From: CAZHNW01 sp942491575
Lineage (GTDB): Bacteria; Spirochaetota; UBA4802; UBA5550
NCBI GenBank assembly: GCA_942491575.1
Contig: CALOBT010000025.1
Span: forward strand, 1,054,001-1,118,000
Length of the DNA: 64,000 bases
Reading direction: 5' to 3'
Part shown: one piece after another, positions 54,732-62,751 of the stretch
Position numbering within the stretch: position 1 is the stretch's first letter
Layout: every line of letters starts with the position of its first letter
Position numbers and translations under genes: made by a program
Notes under the pieces: generated by a model
Database searches by the model: none
What the model was told of the DNA's origin: nothing
Seen by the model: the letters and a program-made list of their open reading frames with translations, nothing else

Positions 54732-55337
54732 TTAAAAAAACACTTCCCCCTTGCCTTCTCTGATAATTTCAGGGGAACCGCTGGTAAAATCGACAACAGT
54801 GGAAGGTTCAGGAATTTTAGGTCCCGCGTCTATGACCAGATCAACTTCATTTCGATACATTTTCTCAAGCTCGCGGGGATCCATAATATATTCACCTTCC
54901 GCATTATTGACAGAAGCGGAAAGTATTGGACGCCCAAGAGTCTCCACCAGTGCAAGGGCGATTTTGTTGTCCGGAATCCTGACTCCGATAGTTTTCTGAT
55001 TTGTCATCACTATTCGCGGCACCAGTTTTGAAGCGTTAAATATAAATGTATATGGCCCTGGGCAGGCCTTTTTCATCACCTTGAAGGCCTCGTTGGAGAT
55101 ATTGCGAACATAGTCATTAGCATTTGAAATCTCCGGAAAAATAAAACTCAAAGGTTTCTTCCTGTTAATTTTTTTTATCCGGTATATAGTCTCAACGGCA
55201 CGTTTATCCTTAATATCGCATCCATAGGCATAGACTGTATCAGTTGGATATATTATGACCCCTCCCTGCTCAAGAATTTCACAGGTTTTTTTAATCAGTC
55301 GTTCCTGGGGATTTTCTTCATGTATTACGAATATCAT
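54732..55337 (-). CDS. Sua5/YciO/YrdC-family threonylcarbamoyl-AMP synthase-like protein
   Basis: A 201-residue YrdC-domain protein without the Sua5 C-terminal domain. The domain begins with IYPTDTVYAYGCDI and includes IKKINRKKPLSFIF, CPGPYTFIFNA and VGVRIPDN-like strands (IGVRIPDNKIALALVETLGRPILSASVNNAEGEY). The family makes the threonylcarbamoyl-adenylate used for t6A37 on ANN-decoding tRNAs; YciO-type members are close relatives of unclear role, and YGCDIKDKRA resembles those. The KxR/SxN substrate motifs are present. Confidence 0.85.
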   Translation of the reverse strand: MIFVIHEENPQERLIKKTCEILEQGGVIIYPTDTVYAYGCDIKDKRAVETIYRIKKINRKKPLSFIFPEISNANDYVRNISNEAFKVMKKACPGPYTFIFNASKLVPRIVMTNQKTIGVRIPDNKIALALVETLGRPILSASVNNAEGEYIMDPRELEKMYRNEVDLVIDAGPKIPEPSTVVDFTSGSPEIIREGKGEVFF

Positions 55338-55450
55338 TTGCTTTTTCCAAACCTATGAACAGGGATCTCTACTTATTATCGAATAAAATATAAGGATAAT
55401 TTATAATCTTTTATTAAAATTAACATATAAATCCTATTCCCGGAAGTCAG

Positions 55451-55498
55451 TCTGCAAAAGAAAAAGGCTTTTGCAGATGTGCATTCTGCAAAAGCCTT
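55451..55498 (-). terminator. Hairpin with 14-bp perfect stem and a third repeat arm
   Basis: On the minus strand the stem AAGGCTTTTGCAGA/TCTGCAAAAGCCTT (55498-55464, 7-nt loop) is followed by TTTCTTTT, giving a plausible intrinsic terminator. A further CTTTTGCAGA (55460-55451) lies just beyond and could pair with the second arm instead. It is about 115 nt upstream of the Sua5/YrdC start. Confidence 0.5.
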
Positions 55499-55674
55499 CA
55501 ACCTGGTAAATGTATTTAGTAGGAGTGTAATTATTAATCAATTATAAAATCGGCACTATCACGTAACTATTTAATCCTTTTTTATGTCTCAAAGGAGATT
55601 TCAGAAAAATCCCTCTGTATTTCTATTTTTTTCCAGTATTTATTCCTTAAGATGATTTTAAGTGCAACAATAAG

Positions 55675-55725
55675 CCAGAGAGGTGGTGTGTGGCCCCCTG
55701 CGGGGGCCACACACCACCTCTCTGG
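55675..55725. repeat. 51-bp perfect palindrome, 24-bp arms, 3-nt loop
   Basis: The arms 55675-55698 and 55702-55725 are exact complements around TGC; the stem is G/C-rich (GGTGGTGTGTGGCCCCC in its inner part) within A/T-rich flanks. No T-run follows on either strand. It is the longest perfect inverted repeat seen in the window. Confidence 0.75.
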
Positions 55726-55832
55726 AGTCTTTTGCTGCGCAAAAATGTTTAGGAATAAGTACTGATTTTTTTCGATTAATTCATGAAATTGGATAGATTC
55801 TGCTTTTTCTGAAGATATTTTCTTGAACTTAA

Positions 55833-55861
55833 TTGCACTCCTGCATAAATTGCTGTATACT
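55833..55861 (+). promoter_or_regulatory. Promoter of the DUF1573 gene and glgX
   Basis: TTGCAC (55833-55838), 17 bp, TATACT (55856-55861). The start near 55868 gives a 24-nt leader containing the GGAG Shine-Dalgarno (55882-55885). Confidence 0.6.
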
Positions 55862-55891
55862 TTTAAAATCACCAGAAAAACGGAGTATCAG

Positions 55892-56380
55892 ATGAGGCAA
55901 GTAACGATAATCCTGGGGCTGTTTCTATTTCTTGCATGCGATGGCAGACCGAAAATTCATTTTGAACGTGTAAATCATGATTTCGGATTCATTCGCCAGG
56001 AGGAGCAGTTAACCACGGTTTTCTCTTTTATGAATAAGGGAACCAAATCACTGGAAATCCTCAATGTGCGGGCAGGTTGAGGCTGCACGGGCACGCTCCT
56101 CTCGGATCGTGTCATCCCTGCCGGCGGCAGCGGACAAATTGAGGTAACATTAAAAAGCGGTAATCGAAGGGGGGAAATGATGAAACGTATCCATGTCACC
56201 ACTTCTGATCCTGAAAAAAGAACCATCATTCTCCTGGTACGGGCCTTTGTTGAAGAGGGTAATGAAAAAGGGAATAAAAAGAAACCTTCCCACACATCGA
56301 ATAATCCCCTTGAGCAGAAATTCTGGCCCGCTGCAGGAATGGGATATCCCGGATATCACGGATACAACCGAAGATGGTAA
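55892..56380 (+). CDS. DUF1573 lipoprotein with in-frame UGA at codon 63: candidate selenoprotein
   Basis: Reading through one TGA (56078-56080) gives 162 residues. GGAG lies 6 nt before the ATG. Residues 1-16 form a lipoprotein signal (MRQVTIILGLFLFLAC, acylated Cys16). Residues 22-118 match the DUF1573 (ASH/Ig-like) domain from end to end: HDFGFIRQ, then LEILNVRAG, the TGA, then GCTGTLL, PAGGSGQIEV and IHVTTSDPE. The family normally reads CGCT here, so the TGA sits exactly at the first cysteine, giving U63-G-C65. After the domain comes a charged tail ending GYNRRW and a TAA that overlaps the glgX ATG by 7 bp. Other genes in the window end with TGA, so the code is standard. If the TGA is not recoded, this is a point-mutated pseudogene; no sel genes are visible to decide. 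Confidence 0.7.
56090..56113 (+). promoter_or_regulatory. Possible bacterial SECIS hairpin
   Basis: Starting 10 nt after the TGA, GGCACG (56090-56095) pairs with CGTGTC (56108-56113, one G-U), and an inner TCC/GGA pairing leaves a TCTC loop. An alternative hairpin is GGAT/ATCC (56104-56107 with 56114-56117) with loop CGTGTC. Position fits bacterial SECIS elements, which lie just after UGA, but a guanine at the top of the loop is met clearly only by the alternative. Folding and comparison are needed. Confidence 0.35.
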
Positions 56381-58515
56381 AATTCCCGGAACAACTTAAC
56401 ACTATCCCCGGGTTTCCCCTTCCCCTGGGTGCACATATTACCCGCGGTGGTGTGCAGTTTTCCATCTTCAGCCGTAATGCTGAATCTGTAGAACTGGTTC
56501 TCTTTAAAGGGAGAGACCAGAATTCCGACTATGTTGTCATCTTTCTCGATCCGGGAAGAAACCGTACCGGTGACATCTGGCATATATGGGTAGAGGGACT
56601 TAATGAAGGCCAGCAGTACGGATATCTCATTGACGGACCTGCAAATTATAATGAGGGGCACCGGTTCAACCGGAACCGCCTTCTCCTTGATCCCTACGCG
56701 AGGGCTATTACCGACAACTTCAAATGGGACCTGAAACAGGCACAGGAATATCATCCAAAAACAGGTGAATGGTCCCGCGAACTGTTTGAAAAAAAGAGCA
56801 TCTATGAAGTTCCCCGCGCCATTGTTATCTCTCCCGGGGATTATATTGAAGATCATTCGATAAAAATTCCACCTGAGGACACCATCATTTACGAGCTGCA
56901 TGTAAGGGGATTTACCCGTCACGAATCATCAGAAACGGAGTATCCAGGAACATTCAAGGGCCTTACTGAAAAAATACCCTACCTCAAAGAACTTGGCATC
57001 AATGCCGTTGAACTTCTCCCCATTCAGGAATTTGATGAACACGAAAACATCAACATAAATCCCCTGACGGGAGAAAAATTAAAAAATTACTGGGGATACA
57101 GCACCCTCTCCTTCTTTGCACCGAAGGGGACCTATTCATCAACAGAAGCAATGGGCCTTCAAATCCTTGAATTCCAGGAAATGGTAAAGGCCTTTCATGA
57201 AGCTGGCATTGAAGTTATCCTCGATGTTGTCTTTAATCACACAGCAGAAGGTGATCATCGGGGGCCCACCATATCCTTTCGCGGTATTGATAACAGTATC
57301 TATTACATCCTTGAGGAGGACAGGCAGTTCTACCGGAACTATTCCGGCTGCGGCAATACCTTTAACTGCAATCATCCCCTGGTGCGCGACTTCATCCTGG
57401 ACTCCCTCCGGTACTGGGCTGTGGAGATGAGAGTAGATGGCTTCCGTTTTGACCTGGCCTCAATTCTCGGCCGTGACCAAAACGGAAACATCCTCAGCGA
57501 TCCTCCCCTCATCGAACGCATCGAGGAGGACCCCATCCTTCGCAACACTAAAATTATCGCCGAAGCATGGGACGCCGCCGGGGCCTACCAGGTGGGAAAC
57601 TTCCCCGGGCGCTGGCAGGAATGGAACGGCCGGTTCCGGGATGACATACGTCGCTTCTGGAGGGGCGATCCCGGAATGACCGGGGCCTTTGCAACAAGAA
57701 TCTGCGGCAGTGCAGACCTTTATGGACATTCCGGAAAAAGACCCTGCCGGAGTATAAACTTTATTACCTGCCATGACGGCTTCACCCTTTCCGACCTGGT
57801 AAGTTACCAGGAAAAACACAACATTGCAAACGGGGAAAATAATCGAGACGGGGAAAACCACAACCTGAGCCGAAATATGGGCATAGAAGGCCCCGCAGAA
57901 ACCCCCCTCATCCAGGGCATACGGAAGCAGCAGGTAAAAAACCTCCTCTCTACCCTCTTTTTTTCACAGGGTATACCGATGCTCCTTGGGGGAGACGAGG
58001 TGATGCGGACCCAGAATGGAAACAACAATACCTACTGCCAGGACAATGAGCTGGCCTGGTTTGACTGGCGGCTAAAGGAAGAAAATGAAGATATCTTCCG
58101 GTTTACACGTGAAATTATCAGCTTCAGGCGGGAACATGCAATTCTGCGTAGAAGAAACTTCCTCTCGGGAAAACATGAAGAGGGACATTCCGCGGCGGAT
58201 ATAACATGGCACGGAGTAAAGGCCAACGAGCCGGACTGGTCCGCCAGGAGTCAGACCCTCGCCTGCTGTCTCTGCGGTTCCTATGCGGCTACCCCGGAAA
58301 ATCCGACACCATCAGACCTCTACCTGATTTTCAATGCGTCTACGGTGAGCAGGTATTATGAACTTCCCCCATCACCCTCGGGGCGTCCCTGGAAACGGGT
58401 TATTGATACTTCCCTGCCAGCCCCTGAAGATATACTGGAGGGAGGTAAAGAGATTACTGTAAATGAAGACCGTTTTTATGTACCCAGACTTTCCACAGTA
58501 GTTCTCACCACCTGA
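56374..58515 (+). CDS. glgX: Glycogen debranching enzyme (isoamylase type)
   Basis: A 713-residue GH13 enzyme that removes alpha-1,6 branches from glycogen limit dextrins. An N-terminal CBM48/isoamylase-N domain (about 8-110, GFPLPLGAHITRGGVQFSIFSRNAESVELVLF) precedes the catalytic barrel with DVVFNHT, GFRFDLASILGRD (nucleophile Asp), IAEAWDAAGAYQ (acid Glu) and NFITCHDGFTLSDLV. Length and motif order fit GlgX/TreX. The ATG overlaps the stop of the DUF1573 gene, so translation would be coupled only if ribosomes pass its internal TGA. No other glycogen genes are in view. Confidence 0.93.
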   Translation: MVKFPEQLNTIPGFPLPLGAHITRGGVQFSIFSRNAESVELVLFKGRDQNSDYVVIFLDPGRNRTGDIWHIWVEGLNEGQQYGYLIDGPANYNEGHRFNRNRLLLDPYARAITDNFKWDLKQAQEYHPKTGEWSRELFEKKSIYEVPRAIVISPGDYIEDHSIKIPPEDTIIYELHVRGFTRHESSETEYPGTFKGLTEKIPYLKELGINAVELLPIQEFDEHENININPLTGEKLKNYWGYSTLSFFAPKGTYSSTEAMGLQILEFQEMVKAFHEAGIEVILDVVFNHTAEGDHRGPTISFRGIDNSIYYILEEDRQFYRNYSGCGNTFNCNHPLVRDFILDSLRYWAVEMRVDGFRFDLASILGRDQNGNILSDPPLIERIEEDPILRNTKIIAEAWDAAGAYQVGNFPGRWQEWNGRFRDDIRRFWRGDPGMTGAFATRICGSADLYGHSGKRPCRSINFITCHDGFTLSDLVSYQEKHNIANGENNRDGENHNLSRNMGIEGPAETPLIQGIRKQQVKNLLSTLFFSQGIPMLLGGDEVMRTQNGNNNTYCQDNELAWFDWRLKEENEDIFRFTREIISFRREHAILRRRNFLSGKHEEGHSAADITWHGVKANEPDWSARSQTLACCLCGSYAATPENPTPSDLYLIFNASTVSRYYELPPSPSGRPWKRVIDTSLPAPEDILEGGKEITVNEDRFYVPRLSTVVLTT

Positions 58516-58523
58516 GAACAGTG

Positions 58524-58579
58524 AGCAATAGAAACAAAAAGGCGCCATCCGAAGATACCGCCTTTTTGTTTCTATTGCT
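58524..58579. terminator. Bidirectional terminator between glgX and the DUF1858 gene
   Basis: Perfect 21-bp arms (58524-58544 and 58559-58579) around a 14-nt loop, with A-run and T-run inside the stem (CAAAAAGGCG / CGCCTTTTTG). It serves the convergent glgX and DUF1858 genes. Confidence 0.75.
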
Positions 58580-58597
58580 TCTATTGAATATTACCGT

Positions 58598-58804
58598 TTA
58601 CTTTGCTGCTTTTTCATTCAATTCAGTAATTATTTTTTCAAGCGTTGCTTCATCAAATCCATGAGCCTTTACGCCCTGCTCAATAGTTTCAATTGTACTT
58701 ATGTGGCAACCGATACAGTGCAGGCCATATGCTCCAAGGATGGGAGCCGCTGCTGGAAACTTCTGAATTAGTTCACCAAAGGTCATATCTTTAGTTATCG
58801 CCAT
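58598..58804 (-). CDS. DUF1858 small protein with CxxC motif
   Basis: A 68-residue soluble protein matching DUF1858 (MTFGELIQKFPAAAPILGAYGLHCIGCHIS). Its Cys-Ile-Gly-Cys followed by His is typical of this family, found near redox and iron-sulfur proteins in anaerobes; a redox or metal-binding role is inferred. Monocistronic; a strong AGGG-type Shine-Dalgarno precedes the ATG. Confidence 0.85.
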   Translation of the reverse strand: MAITKDMTFGELIQKFPAAAPILGAYGLHCIGCHISTIETIEQGVKAHGFDEATLEKIITELNEKAAK

Positions 58805-59230
58805 GTGAACCTCCCTCTGATATTTGATGTTTATATAGGGAATTTACCGAAATTTGTCTATTGTTTTTTGAAAAATAAGTTGGGCACGGCACAGACTATA
58901 AATAGTCCGTGACCGTGACCCAAAGTTTCACCAATCCCGAAGGATTGATAAAACAACGAAAAGAGATGCAAAGACATTGGCAAATACTATATTATATACT
59001 ATAGATCTCAGCTGTGAATGTCAACATAAAATGTTCTTTACGGAAAGAAAAAGGGTGTTTCACTTTGTCTTCCAGATTGTCGAAAATAGTAAAAATGCCC
59101 TGTCAACCTGCTGAAAATATAAAAGAGTAGCTTTTCAGCAGCGATTTTTATACTATATATTCGATACACTAAAGAAGAAAGTGATCAAAAACAGGCTCTG
59201 AGCCTGATACAATACTGCTTACGGGAACAT
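58805..59230. other. 426-bp spacer before the coiled-coil gene
   Basis: Contains a 44-bp imperfect inverted repeat (58880-58923, core GACTAT-AA-ATAGTC, outer TTGGG/CCCAA) that on the minus strand is followed by CTTATTTTTC, and the fourth GGCTCTGAGCC (59194-59204) three bases before TACAAT, a possible -10 box. No gene seen. Confidence 0.45.
59194..59204 (+). repeat. GGCTCTGAGCC palindrome, copy 4
   Basis: The full palindrome here is AGGCTCTGAGCCT (59193-59205). It ends just before TACAAT (59208-59213), 27 bp upstream of the ATG at 59231, a position suited to a repressor site. Confidence 0.5.
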
Positions 59231-61021
59231 ATGAGTACAATTTTAATAATATTTGTTTTCCTGATCATCCTGATCCTCATTTGGGCCCTCTTTGGCGGAG
59301 AAAAAGAGGCCGTTGAAAAAAGGCCCCCAGAGCAGGTAGATAGTCAGACACCGCCTCCCCCGGAGGAGATGTTCAGAAAACGTGCCTCTGACCGTGAAAT
59401 AGAGGAGCAATTTCCGGAAGAACTGCAAAAACGAAGAAGAAAAACTGACCGGGAGGCCCCCCCTGAAGAGGAACAAGGGGAAGACTCAGAAGATGGATTT
59501 AAACTTCCCTACCTTGCCGATGATATCATCCCTGACACATCCCGTCTCCGTGTTTACAAACGGACCCTGACAAATTCTGAAATTTATGCGGGAAAGGGAG
59601 ACTTTAACACCGCCATATCTCTCTACGATGGAGTCAAGTCAAGGACCAGAGATACTGAGATGCGTTTTAAAATAGATGAAAACATCGAGTATCTGAAAAA
59701 TTATAAAAGCAATAAAAGACGCTCCGAAGATAAGGAAAAATTAAAGAAGAAAAAGGAACCATCCGGGGAAGACCAGAAGGAATTAAAATTCAAACTTGAG
59801 GGTCCCCAGACTATTCAAATCGGAGTCGTTGACGACCAGAAGGTTTCCACTGATAAAATCGTTGAAAAGGTATCAGAGGAGATTCGCAGCGAACTGAAAC
59901 AGCTGCAGAAAAAAGATATCCGGGACATCAAGGATTCCCTCAAGGACCTGCAGGATGATAATTCCCGCCGCATGGAAGACCTGGAGAAGCTCTATCGTGA
60001 CCAGCAGCGCCATGAGGAAAAGACAGAAGAACGCGACAGTGATCTCTCTCAGGCAATCCGCAAGGAGATGGAGGAACTCTCAGGCCTGAAGGACGAGCTC
60101 AATGAACTGAGCGACAAACTCAATCGTTCCATGGAAACGATTCCGGAAATGCATTCACAACCGACTGTCCTGGAAGCACGTTATGATCAACCCATCCCTG
60201 TACAGATCGATCCGAAACCCATCCTGGAAATTCTGGAAAAACTTCCGGGGAAAAAAGTGGAAGAATCGAAACCTGAACCTGCTGCAAAAGATGAAATCAC
60301 TAAAGATGAGTCCGCGAAGGAAGTTAAAGCTGAAACTTCCCCCGGCGGGCAACCTTCAGCCGAGAAGGCATCTGATGAAACAGAAGCTTCTCCCGCAACC
60401 AAAGGTGATGCCGGGGAAGACATTCCACCTGACGATACAAGCCGTTTCGCAGAAGAGAAGGACATCACTGAACATAAAAAGGAAGAAGAGGAAGACGAAG
60501 ACTTTGAACTGCTTCAGGATATCATAAAGGGGAAGGACGAGGACACTCTATCTGATGAAGAGATTTTTGACCGTCTCCTGAGCCAGGACCAGAAGCGTCC
60601 CATGGATAAAGACATCGAAATCCTCGGAGAAAAAAAAGATTCGACGGATGAACTGGATTACCTTTCCAGGTCAGCTGATGAACAGGAAGTAGCAGATGCA
60701 GACTTCTACCGCAACCTCCTGAAATCAGATCGCCGAAAAAAGCGGGAGCTGCCTATTCTGAAAGTCAGCTTCGACTTCAAAAAACTCCCCGATGAGATGA
60801 GCCTTTCAAGGGAAAAAAATCTCCTGCAGCATTCCTTTTACCGTTACAAACCGATGCTGGAAAAGGCGCAGCAGTACATTGACAAACGCCAGGTTCGTGA
60901 TGCCATTAACTACTACAAGGTTGTAATGGCGCAGAACATCCCCCCTGAATTTAAGTCAATGATCCGTAAAAACATCAACGACCTGACAGAATATCTTGAA
61001 AAGTATTTAACCGGGGATTAA
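59231..61021 (+). CDS. Membrane-anchored coiled-coil protein with TPR-like segments
   Basis: A 596-residue protein with one N-terminal helix (ILIIFVFLIILILIWALFG, about 4-22) and a very acidic, charged remainder. A TPR-like pair lies near 115-160 (NSEIYAGKGDFNTAISLYDGVKSR), a long coiled coil about 210-300 (SEEIRSELKQLQKKDIRDIKDSLKDL ...), a disordered Glu/Lys/Pro-rich stretch about 330-500, and a second TPR-like pair at the C-terminus (MLEKAQQYIDKRQVRDAINYYKVVMAQNIP). It resembles scaffolds that span the periplasm or cytoplasm rather than enzymes. Preceded by copy 4 of the palindrome. Confidence 0.7.
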   Translation: MSTILIIFVFLIILILIWALFGGEKEAVEKRPPEQVDSQTPPPPEEMFRKRASDREIEEQFPEELQKRRRKTDREAPPEEEQGEDSEDGFKLPYLADDIIPDTSRLRVYKRTLTNSEIYAGKGDFNTAISLYDGVKSRTRDTEMRFKIDENIEYLKNYKSNKRRSEDKEKLKKKKEPSGEDQKELKFKLEGPQTIQIGVVDDQKVSTDKIVEKVSEEIRSELKQLQKKDIRDIKDSLKDLQDDNSRRMEDLEKLYRDQQRHEEKTEERDSDLSQAIRKEMEELSGLKDELNELSDKLNRSMETIPEMHSQPTVLEARYDQPIPVQIDPKPILEILEKLPGKKVEESKPEPAAKDEITKDESAKEVKAETSPGGQPSAEKASDETEASPATKGDAGEDIPPDDTSRFAEEKDITEHKKEEEEDEDFELLQDIIKGKDEDTLSDEEIFDRLLSQDQKRPMDKDIEILGEKKDSTDELDYLSRSADEQEVADADFYRNLLKSDRRKKRELPILKVSFDFKKLPDEMSLSREKNLLQHSFYRYKPMLEKAQQYIDKRQVRDAINYYKVVMAQNIPPEFKSMIRKNINDLTEYLEKYLTGD

Positions 61022-61079
61022 TCATCCTAAAAAAATTAAGATCTTGCAGAATATCCCTTAATGAATAATCGTAACGGAC

Positions 61080-61295
61080 TCAGGCTTCACTGATTTTAAT
61101 CTCTTTACATAAATCTAATTCAGATAATTGGGAACCTTTGTTTTTTTCTGCAGAACTGTTTTTAATTCTCCATCGCGCTTCATCTTCCATGGCTACAATC
61201 ATTGCCTGCGGAAGAGATATGATGAAATTACTTTTAAGCCGTACCTTCTTGAGGTATTCTTTTTTAGTCCAATGGTTTTCTGCAAAATCTCCCAT
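61080..61295 (-). CDS. Possible small protein of 71 residues
   Basis: The minus-strand frame (MGDFAENHWTKKEYLKKVRL ...) has balanced composition and codon use like neighbouring genes, with AMIVAMEDEARWRIKNSSAEK suggesting a helix. It lacks a clear Shine-Dalgarno and I recognise no family. An overlapping plus-strand frame is less convincing. Either a real small gene or a chance frame. Confidence 0.3.
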   Translation of the reverse strand: MGDFAENHWTKKEYLKKVRLKSNFIISLPQAMIVAMEDEARWRIKNSSAEKNKGSQLSELDLCKEIKISEA

Positions 61296-61510
61296 GTGCT
61301 ACCGTGATTCATTTGCACGAATTTTTCTGTTTTTTTACAGCGAGTGTTAAAATTTCACGATCAAGACAGGGGATTTATGAATGAATTCATATGTTAAATT
61401 TTTAAAAACTTCCGGCCTCATTGTATCATCCATAGGGCTGACATGCCATATTTTGCAGTATACATAAAGAGAGAAGCTGATACTTTTAATTGAGTAACCT
61501 CTATATTTTC

Positions 61511-61539
61511 TTGAAGATACCCCTCTTATTTGCTATAAT
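61511..61539 (+). promoter_or_regulatory. Promoter of the radical-SAM gene
   Basis: TTGAAG (61511-61516), 17 bp, TATAAT (61534-61539). The start near 61546 gives a 35-nt leader before the ATG at 61581, with GGAG about 8 nt before it. Confidence 0.6.
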
Positions 61540-61580
61540 TCATCTACATTCGCAGACTTAGTCCCGACGGAGATTCCCGT

Positions 61581-62732
61581 ATGAGCAAGAAAACTGAAAC
61601 TCCCTTCCTTACACGAAGACAGGCATTAAAACAATGCCTTTACTGCAGCCTTGGTTTTACCGCACTCAGCTATGACTATGAAACTGCTCCATTACATGGT
61701 GCCGACATCAGTGCTGTGCACCCGGCAGATTTCTGGCGGCCTTTACCTGACAGTAGAACAGAATGCCTCCTCTGTCCCAATAAATGCATACGCGACGCGG
61801 GAAAAAATGGACTCTGCCGCTCCAGGGGGAACCGTGGGGGCAAACTATATTCTCTTACATATGCCCGACCCGCGGTTATTGCCCTTGATTATGTTGAAAA
61901 AACTCCCCTTCACCACTTTCAGGTAAAGGGCAGGGTATTCAGTATCGCCACTGCGGGATGCAATATGAGATGTCGATTCTGCCAAAACTGGCAGTTCAGC
62001 CAGTCCGGCCCCAATGAGGTCAAAGAAACCTTTTATCTACCACCTGAAGAGGTTATAAAACGGGCAAAAAAACACGATGTAGACACCATCAGTTTTTTTT
62101 ACACCGACCCTGTGGTTTATTATGAATATATGATGGACATTGCCGCCCTTGCAAAAAATAACCATATGAAAACCGTTTGTGTCACTGCGGGCTACATCAA
62201 CGAAGAACCACTCTTAAAGCTTATTCCGAAAATCGATGCATTTGTCATCGGACTGAAGGGCTTCACCAATTCCTTTTACAGAAAATATATCGGTGGCAGG
62301 CTCGAACCCGTCAAGGATACAATCCGCATTCTCAGCAGCCGAAAAAAGGAGACCTGGTTCGAGGTGGTAAATCTTCTTATCCCGGGCATCAACGATGATT
62401 CAAAATCACTCCAGGACATGACACGATGGCTGGCAAGCAGAGCCGGTAAAGAAGTTCCCCTGCACTTCACCCGTTTTGAACCTGCATACCGGATGAAAAA
62501 ACATCCCGCAACACCGCATTCGTCCCTGAAAAAGGCATATACCATTGCGAAGCAGTCCGGCCTTGAACATATATATATAGGGAATCTCCCGGGAGTTGCA
62601 GGACAGAACACTGTCTGCCCCCGCTGCGGGAGGATACTTATTGAACGGCTGCAGTTTAAAGTAATAAAAAATATAATAAAGGATGGGAAATGCCCCTGCG
62701 GACAACCCGTACCCGGGCGATGGATACAATAA
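61581..62732 (+). CDS. AmmeMemoRadiSam-type radical SAM enzyme
   Basis: A 383-residue radical SAM protein of the kind found in the AmmeMemoRadiSam system. The cluster motif is CNMRCRFC followed by QNW; before it is a cysteine pair in TECLLCPNKCIRDAGKNGLCRSRGN, and the C-terminus holds a four-cysteine zinc-ribbon-like site (CPRCGRILIE ... CPCGQ). The start region TRRQALKQCLYC resembles a truncated twin-arginine signal, but the hydrophobic stretch is short. The usual Memo and AMMECR1 genes are not adjacent; instead a CxxCH exported protein follows 19 bp downstream. The modified substrate is unknown. Confidence 0.85.
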   Translation: MSKKTETPFLTRRQALKQCLYCSLGFTALSYDYETAPLHGADISAVHPADFWRPLPDSRTECLLCPNKCIRDAGKNGLCRSRGNRGGKLYSLTYARPAVIALDYVEKTPLHHFQVKGRVFSIATAGCNMRCRFCQNWQFSQSGPNEVKETFYLPPEEVIKRAKKHDVDTISFFYTDPVVYYEYMMDIAALAKNNHMKTVCVTAGYINEEPLLKLIPKIDAFVIGLKGFTNSFYRKYIGGRLEPVKDTIRILSSRKKETWFEVVNLLIPGINDDSKSLQDMTRWLASRAGKEVPLHFTRFEPAYRMKKHPATPHSSLKKAYTIAKQSGLEHIYIGNLPGVAGQNTVCPRCGRILIERLQFKVIKNIIKDGKCPCGQPVPGRWIQ

Positions 62733-62751
62733 CTCAAATGGATAAAATTGA

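Larger units (their letters stand above)
55338..55891. other. 554-bp spacer with two strong inverted repeats and a promoter
   Basis: Contains the three-part repeat at 55451-55498, the 51-bp perfect palindrome at 55675-55725 and the promoter at 55833-55861. A 96-codon minus-strand frame (55582-55872) runs through the palindrome but starts with GTG, lacks a Shine-Dalgarno and resembles nothing, so I do not call it. Confidence 0.5.
61022..61580. other. 559-bp spacer around a doubtful small gene
   Basis: Contains the minus-strand frame at 61080-61295 and the promoter at 61511-61539. I find no clear terminator for the upstream gene and no RNA gene. Confidence 0.4.

Noticed and set aside
55582..55872. 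96-codon minus-strand frame
   Set aside because: Begins with GTG without a Shine-Dalgarno, passes through the 51-bp palindrome and resembles no family.
56078..56080. Idea that TGA codes for Trp (alternative genetic code)
   Set aside because: Other genes here end in TGA (for example the ybaK-like and PorV-like genes) and use TGG for Trp; the family has Cys, not Trp, at this place.
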